Shown here piece after piece: positions 7,322-10,945 of a stretch of DNA of 10,945 nucleotides. The position numbers and the translations under genes were made by a program. Under the pieces are notes generated by a model. It had not been told where the DNA came from, made no database searches, and worked only from the letters and a program-made list of their open reading frames with translations. Each line of letters begins with the position of its first letter. Positions within the stretch are counted from its first letter, which is position 1. This DNA comes from Lentisphaeria bacterium (GTDB taxonomy: Bacteria > Verrucomicrobiota > Lentisphaeria > Oligosphaerales > JAFGRS01): NCBI GenBank assembly GCA_016935045.1, contig JAFGRS010000234.1:1-10945 (forward strand), written 5' to 3'.

Positions 7322-8481
7322 TCGTTGCTGCCTCCCGTCTTCAGCTCGTTGACATCGCCAAGGGGCAGGAGCCACTTGCTGACGTTCTCACGTTCGCTCA
7401 ACGGCGCAAAGGACCGCGCTGGTCCTTCCTCCGCCTTGCCATCGGGCAGGGCCCCCTCCAGCAGCCGATCCGTCGCCCTGGCGGGGGGCTTCGGCGTGGG
7501 GGCCGGGGTGGGGGCCGGCGGAAGCGGCGGTCCCGGCACCTCGACGGCTGCCACGGCTTCTTCCTCGGGGGTCACGGGCCCGAGATCCGCGAGAAGCACC
7601 TCGGCCCGGGAAGCGGCGGCCGTTTCGCCATAGTGATCGAGGACCGCCTGGAGATAGCGTCGGGCGGCCGGACGCCGCTCGTGCACCGGCCGCATGTAGA
7701 ACCTCCCCAGTTCGCACAGGGTCTCGGCGCGGCGTTCGTCCAGCAGCCCGAGCAGGAATTCCGCGTCACTCCGTCTGGGGGAGTCGGGACTGGATTCCAG
7801 AAAGCCGTTCAGCTCCCGCGCCGCCTGCCGGGCCACGACCCCATCCCCGTCGCCGTGACGGCTCTCCTCCACCAGCAGCCGCCCCAGGGCCAGGCGGGCT
7901 TCGGGCGCCGACGGATCCCGCGGGAACCGCCGCAGCGCGTCCCGGTAGATCTCCACCGCCTCTTCCGGGCGGCCCGCCTGCGTCAGCAGAGCCCCCAGCG
8001 TCAGGCTGTCCTGCATCAGGCCCGCGGCGCCGCTGGACGTCTCCTGCAGGATCAGCTCGTAGACCTCGATGGCCTTGGTCCGGTTGGAAATGCCCAGGAA
8101 CGTCCCGTCGCCACGTTCGAACTGCCCGGCCAACTGCCGCAGTCTCGGGACCACCGCCGTATAGGAGGCATGGAGAGGGTAGGACTCCAGCAACAGGCTG
8201 TAGGCCGCAAAGGCCTCGTAGGGTTGCCCGGCCTGGAACCGGCACTCCGCCTCCCGGGAGAGCAGTGCGGCACGGGTCCGGTTGTCCGTCGTGTAGAGGC
8301 CGCTGCGGCGGTATGCCTTCGCCGCCGCCTTGTAGCGCCCCGTACTCTCCAGACGTTCCCCCTCGCGCATGAATTCCTTCTGGCGCGAATACTGGCCGTA
8401 CCCCTGGACCTGCCCGTGGGCAGAGCCCGCCAGGGCCAGCACCAGCGCCAACACCCGCAGTCGACGGACGGAGTCGTTCAT
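7318..8481 (-). CDS. BamD-like exported TPR protein
   Basis: 387 aa. Residues 1-23 form a Sec-type signal (RRLRV, then a run of L, A and V, ending AHG-Q). The body has tetratricopeptide-like helical pairs at about 35-100 (EFMREGERLESTGRYKAAAK, EAECRFQAGQPYEAF), 135-195 (TKAIEVYELILQ, GRPEEAVEIYRDALRRFP) and 215-295. This resembles BamD/YfiO and related periplasmic TPR proteins that help build the outer membrane. A proline-rich linker (316-334; 7480-7536) precedes a tail of about 50 residues. Known BamD is a lipoprotein of about 250 aa; here no Cys lies near the cleavage site and the protein is longer, so bamD is not asserted. The stop overlaps the ATG of the lptE-like gene by four bases. A candidate promoter lies upstream at 8564-8593. 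The ribosome site before 8481 is weak (GAGG about 12 bases away). The start is supported by the signal peptide. Confidence 0.8.
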   Translation of the reverse strand: MNDSVRRLRVLALVLALAGSAHGQVQGYGQYSRQKEFMREGERLESTGRYKAAAKAYRRSGLYTTDNRTRAALLSREAECRFQAGQPYEAFAAYSLLLESYPLHASYTAVVPRLRQLAGQFERGDGTFLGISNRTKAIEVYELILQETSSGAAGLMQDSLTLGALLTQAGRPEEAVEIYRDALRRFPRDPSAPEARLALGRLLVEESRHGDGDGVVARQAARELNGFLESSPDSPRRSDAEFLLGLLDERRAETLCELGRFYMRPVHERRPAARRYLQAVLDHYGETAAASRAEVLLADLGPVTPEEEAVAAVEVPGPPLPPAPTPAPTPKPPARATDRLLEGALPDGKAEEGPARSFAPLSERENVSKWLLPLGDVNELKTGGSNE

Positions 8482-8563
8482 GGAGATGCGCGTCCTCGTT
8501 TTCCCGATCTCACGCCGGCCGCCCGCCGGCGACCGGCCGTGGACGTTGCCGCCCTGAAACGGT

Positions 8564-8593
8564 AAGATACGCCGACCGCTGGGACTCTGCCAG
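8564..8593 (-). promoter_or_regulatory. Candidate promoter of the bamD-like operon
   Basis: Read on the minus strand, CTGGCA (8593-8588) and TATCTT (8569-8564) are spaced by 18 bp. Each matches the consensus hexamer at four of six positions. The start would fall near 8557, about 75 nt before the ATG at 8481. The -10 context CGTATCTTA is the same as in the candidate promoter at 130-158. Confidence 0.35.
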
Positions 8594-8607
8594 TAGCCCG
8601 GGCCGGA

Positions 8608-8621
8608 AAACAGCACTGTTT
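8608..8621. promoter_or_regulatory. Palindrome, possible operator
   Basis: AAACAG-CA-CTGTTT is a perfect inverted repeat of two 6-bp arms around a 2-bp centre, in an AT-richer patch. It lies about 15 bp upstream of the candidate -35 of the leftward promoter, where an activator or repressor might bind. No regulator can be named; the arm order (ACAG then CTGT) is the reverse of the enterobacterial LexA box. Confidence 0.35.
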
Positions 8622-8795
8622 CGAGATCCCGGCGCCGTCGCCGGGCTTGTCCCGGTGCAGCGCCGACGGGAGGGTAGGGAGGGGGCGCGGCCGTGCCCCC
8701 TCGGCCCGAATCGGCGCTCCACTGCCACAGGGACAGTGGTGGCGGGAACGGACGTGCCGGATCTTGGGACAGCCCTGCAAAAACGGCCGTGGGTG

Positions 8796-8836
8796 TTGCA
8801 TTGGAGAGACTGTGGGAATAGAGTATTTGGTACGAT
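8796..8836 (+). promoter_or_regulatory. Candidate nusA promoter elements
   Basis: Two readings are possible. TTGCAT (8796-8801), a 17-bp spacer and TAGAGT (8819-8824) form one weak sigma70-like site. TGGTACGAT (8828-8836) forms an extended -10 (TGn plus TACGAT). Either would give a nusA leader of roughly 150-165 nt containing the terminator-like hairpin at 8866-8892. Confidence 0.35.
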
Positions 8837-8862
8837 GTGCGACAGAGCTGGGCCGCGGTGAT

Positions 8863-8892
8863 GAAGTGGGCTGGTCCCGCTTTTTTCTTTTT
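8863..8892 (+). terminator. Terminator/attenuator-like hairpin in the nusA leader
   Basis: GTGGG (8866-8870) pairs with CCCGC (8876-8880) across a 5-nt loop, with one T-G wobble. AA (8864-8865) can pair with the first two T bases. The tail TTTTTTCTTTTT (8881-8892) has 11 T in 12 bases. This is the classic form of a Rho-independent terminator, placed about 100 nt before nusA. GGGCC (8850-8854) can pair with GGTCC (8873-8877), and GCGG (8855-8858) with CCGC (8877-8880); both would break the terminator stem. It may therefore act as an attenuator, or may end a short upstream transcript. Confidence 0.55.
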
Positions 8893-8995
8893 GAGCGCGG
8901 CCGTTGCTCGTTTGTGTGCTGGAACTGCAGGGAAGCCGGGGCGCACTCCCGCGAGGGATGGCGCCGAGGTGGCAGAATCGACACGGGTAGCCGTT

Positions 8996-10246
8996 ATGAA
9001 CAGCGAACTGATGGTCGTTCTCGAATACCTCGAACACGAACGGGGCATCGACCGCGAGACCCTGATCGAGCTGGTGGAGGAGTCTCTCACGGCGGCGGCC
9101 CGCCGATCTGTGCAGACGGGGGACGAAGTACGGGTGGGGATCGACCGTCGCACGGGTGACATTCAGGCCTGGGCGCGGAGGCGGGTGGTGGTTGAGGTCA
9201 CCTTGCCGGAGGAGGAATTGAGCCTGGAGGATGCGCGCCTGCACAAGCCGGACGCGCAGATCGGGGATGAGTTCGAGATCGAGGTGACGCCGGAGGACTT
9301 CGGACGGATTGCCGCGCAGACAGCCAAGCAGGCGATCATGTACCGCCTGCGCCAGGCGGAGAAGAAGGGGATCTGCGAGGACTTCCAGGAACAGCTCCAT
9401 CAGCTGATCACCGGGGTCGTGCGCCGCGTCGAGCGCGGGGACGTCTACATCGACTTTTCCCGTGCGGAGGGGGTGCTGCGCTACCCGGAACGCATTCCCG
9501 GGGAGGACTACCAGCCGGGAGATCACATTACGGCCATGCTGACCGAGATCAACGCCGACCGTCCCGGGCCGAGCCTGTACGTCTCCCGCGCCCATCCCGA
9601 CATGGTGAAGCGGCTTTTCGAGCGTGAGGTAACCGAGATTTCGGAGGGGCTGGTGACCATCGAGGCGGTCGCGCGGGAGGCGGGGTACCGCACCAAGGTG
9701 GCCGTTTCCTCGAGCGACCCCCGCATCGACCCCGTGGGAGCCTGCGTGGGCCTGCGCGGCAACCGCGTGAAGACGGTGGTTCGGGAGCTGGGCGGCGAGA
9801 AGGTCGACATCATCCGTTGGGATCCGGACGTCCGCATCTTCGTTGCCAATGCCCTGCAGCCGGCGAAGCTCTCCAGCGTGGTGGTGGAGAAGGCCGAGGG
9901 CTGTGTCCACGTGGTCGTGCCCGAGGACCAGCTGTCCCTGGCCATCGGCCGCAAGGGGCAGAACGCCCGCCTGGCTCACAAGCTCACGGGCTGGCGCATC
10001 GACATCAACAAGCATGTCGAGGAAGCCCGGCAGCAGTTCGAGGACAAGATACAGCACGCGATCGAGGCGTTGGCGAAGATCGAGGGGATCGGGGAGGAGG
10101 CCGCGCCGGTGCTGGTTCGCAACGGGTTCCTCTCTCTCGAAGGGATTCTGGCGGCCGAGGTTGAGGATCTGGCGGGTCTGGACGCGATTGGTCCGGACCG
10201 TGCGGCTGAGATTCTGGCCGCGGCCAGGCGCGAGTTGGAGGGGTGA
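8996..10246 (+). CDS. nusA: Transcription termination/antitermination factor NusA
   Basis: 416 aa. NusA binds RNA polymerase and nascent RNA and tunes pausing, termination and antitermination. Domains in order: RNA-polymerase-binding N-terminal domain (1 to about 125, starting MNSELMVVLEYLEHERGID); S1 domain (about 135-199, ending SLYVSRAHPDMV, the usual border motif); KH1 (about 228-300, with DPVGACVGLRGNRVK at 245-259); KH2 (about 302-345, with SLAIGRKGQNARLA at 314-327); and one helix-hairpin-helix-rich C-terminal repeat (about 357-412, IEGIGEEAA and LDAIGPDRAAEI). The tail is like one copy of the acidic repeat domains of long NusA proteins and not the truncated end seen in Firmicutes. The ATG at 8996 is chosen because MNSEL is the expected family start; its ribosome site is poor (GGGTAG). 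infB follows after 40 nt. rimP, the usual upstream neighbour, is absent here. Confidence 0.97.
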   Translation: MNSELMVVLEYLEHERGIDRETLIELVEESLTAAARRSVQTGDEVRVGIDRRTGDIQAWARRRVVVEVTLPEEELSLEDARLHKPDAQIGDEFEIEVTPEDFGRIAAQTAKQAIMYRLRQAEKKGICEDFQEQLHQLITGVVRRVERGDVYIDFSRAEGVLRYPERIPGEDYQPGDHITAMLTEINADRPGPSLYVSRAHPDMVKRLFEREVTEISEGLVTIEAVAREAGYRTKVAVSSSDPRIDPVGACVGLRGNRVKTVVRELGGEKVDIIRWDPDVRIFVANALQPAKLSSVVVEKAEGCVHVVVPEDQLSLAIGRKGQNARLAHKLTGWRIDINKHVEEARQQFEDKIQHAIEALAKIEGIGEEAAPVLVRNGFLSLEGILAAEVEDLAGLDAIGPDRAAEILAAARRELEG

Positions 10247-10272
10247 TGCAGGAGCGGGTTCGCGGACGAGTT

Positions 10273-10278
10273 GGAGGT
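10273..10278 (+). promoter_or_regulatory. Ribosome binding site of infB
   Basis: GGAGGT lies eight bases before the ATG at 10287. It is the strongest ribosome site in the window apart from that of ispF and fits a highly expressed translation factor. Confidence 0.75.
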
Positions 10279-10286
10279 GTGCGCCG

Positions 10287-10945
10287 ATGAGCGATCGTGT
10301 AAGGGTCTATGATCTCGCCAGGGAGCTTGGTCTCTCCAACAAGGAGTTGATCGACATGCTCCAGGCGGAGGGCATTGACGTCCGCAGTCACTCCAGCACC
10401 ATCGAGCCCGAGTATGCCGAGCTGGTCCGGGAGCATGTGTTTGCCGGCCGGCAGGCCGAGCAGGCCAGGGAGCGGTCCCTGGAGGAGACGCTGCAGGAGA
10501 CGGTGTACCGGGCCCAGCCCGAGGAAGGGCCCGAGGAAGAGCCCGAGGAAGAGGGCGAACTGCACCTCAAGCCGCCGATCACGGTGCGGGACCTGGCCGA
10601 GAGCCTCGGCCGCAAGCCCAACGAGCTCATCGGCGAACTTTTCACGATGAACGTCTTCGCGGCGATCAACCAGGTCCTCGAACTGGACATCGTCGAGAAG
10701 ATCTGCGACCGGCACGGCATCCGCTTCGTGCGGGAACGGCGGGAGAAGCCCAAGGCCAGGCCAAGGTCCGCGGCGGACCAGGAGACGACCCCGAAGAAGC
10801 GCGAGGGCAAGGGGCTTCCGCGTCCCCCCGTGGTGGCCTTCCTGGGCCATGTCGACCACGGCAAGACGTCCCTGCAGGACTACATTCGTGACACCCAGGT
10901 GGCCGCGGGGGAGGCGGGCGGCATCACCCAGCACATCGGCGCCTA
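10287..10945 (+). CDS. infB: Translation initiation factor IF-2 (5' part, cut by window end)
   Basis: The first 219 codons are present and the gene runs off the right edge. IF-2 is the GTPase that brings initiator tRNA to the ribosome and drives subunit joining. Residues 5-52 form a first IF2_N module (RVYDLARELGLSNKELIDML). A short acidic linker (75-91) follows, with PEEx repeats. A second IF2_N-like module is at 93-150 (LKPPITVRDLAESLGRKPNE, then FAAINQVLELDIVEKIC), and then a basic linker. The G domain opens with VAFLGHVDHGKTSLQDYIR (183-201), whose GHVDHGKTS is the P-loop; AGGITQHIGA (210-219) is the switch I (G2) region. Two close N-terminal modules joined by a short linker are, as I recall, typical of Verrucomicrobia-type IF-2. 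SLQD replaces the usual SLLD. It lies 40 nt after nusA with no ylxR between, and cotranscription is likely. Confidence 0.97.
   Translation, partial: MSDRVRVYDLARELGLSNKELIDMLQAEGIDVRSHSSTIEPEYAELVREHVFAGRQAEQARERSLEETLQETVYRAQPEEGPEEEPEEEGELHLKPPITVRDLAESLGRKPNELIGELFTMNVFAAINQVLELDIVEKICDRHGIRFVRERREKPKARPRSAADQETTPKKREGKGLPRPPVVAFLGHVDHGKTSLQDYIRDTQVAAGEAGGITQHIGA
10518..10553 (+). repeat. Three 12-bp in-frame repeats in infB
   Basis: CCCGAGGAAGGG, CCCGAGGAAGAG and CCCGAGGAAGAG follow one another in frame and encode PEEG, PEEE and PEEE in the acidic linker between the two IF2_N modules. Copy number could vary without harm to the reading frame. Confidence 0.9.

Larger units (their letters stand above)
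8482..8995. other. 514-bp divergent regulatory region
   Basis: No gene was found between the divergent bamD-like and nusA starts. The region holds a candidate leftward promoter (8564-8593), a 14-bp palindrome (8608-8621), a 7-bp GC hairpin at 8639-8657 (CCGGG-CTTGT-CCCGG core), a 6-bp dyad CCACTG/CAGTGG (8719-8739), rightward promoter-like elements (8796-8836) and a terminator-like hairpin with a T-rich tail (8866-8892). The tail is by far the most T-rich stretch in the window. A small RNA between 8640 and 8892 is conceivable but not demonstrated. No tRNA-like fold was recognised. Confidence 0.6.

Noticed and set aside
5789..8565. Plus-strand open frames of about 614 and 489 codons over ispF, lptE and the bamD-like gene
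   Set aside because: The opposite strand encodes recognisable proteins; these frames are Gly/Arg/Pro-rich with no motifs.
8776..8800. TGCAA/TTGCA dyad with an A-run as a minus-strand terminator
   Set aside because: The arms are only 5 bp apart by a long loop, and the T-run on the minus strand follows an ACGGCCGT palindrome too short to form a hairpin.
8510..10057. Minus-strand open frame of about 515 codons over nusA
   Set aside because: Shadow of nusA; its composition mirrors NusA codons and it has no recognisable domain.

Overview
The window is very GC-rich, with long antisense open frames as a side effect. It looks like a chromosomal piece of a Gram-negative bacterium of the PVC superphylum, most likely near Kiritimatiellota, Lentisphaerota or Verrucomicrobiota. 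This placement is inference. It rests on an LptE-like lipoprotein and a BamD-like TPR protein (outer membrane), MEP-pathway isoprenoid synthesis (IspF), an IF-2 with two IF2_N-like modules, and secreted proteins of types abundant in that group: a Tat-exported Gfo/Idh/MocA oxidoreductase, a beta-helix protein and an exported ADP-ribosylglycohydrolase-fold protein. No transposase, integrase, CRISPR, tRNA or rRNA was seen.

Layout. Positions 1-204 hold an octamer tandem repeat and a candidate promoter/terminator zone. Positions 205-4043 (+) carry three co-directional genes: the Tat-exported oxidoreductase, a secreted right-handed beta-helix protein that resembles polysaccharide-active enzymes, and a stand-alone small Smr-domain protein. 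A 265-bp convergent gap follows. Positions 4309-8481 (-) carry, in transcription order, a BamD-like TPR protein, LptE-like lipoprotein (4-bp overlap with the previous gene), IspF, and an exported ADP-ribosylglycohydrolase-fold protein with an extra C-terminal beta-rich domain. A 514-bp divergent regulatory region (8482-8995) separates these from nusA and the 5' part of infB (+), which runs off the right edge.

How the genes fit together. The bamD-like/lptE-like pair points to outer-membrane assembly (protein and LPS). nusA-infB is the conserved transcription/translation core, here without rimP directly upstream and without ylxR between the two genes. The left third and the ADP-ribosylglycohydrolase look like exported, probably carbohydrate-related functions. 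I see no clearly new multi-gene defence or mobile system. The most interesting points are a terminator/attenuator-like element in the nusA leader, a BamD-like protein without a lipobox coupled to lptE, and the exported two-domain ADP-ribosylglycohydrolase-fold protein.
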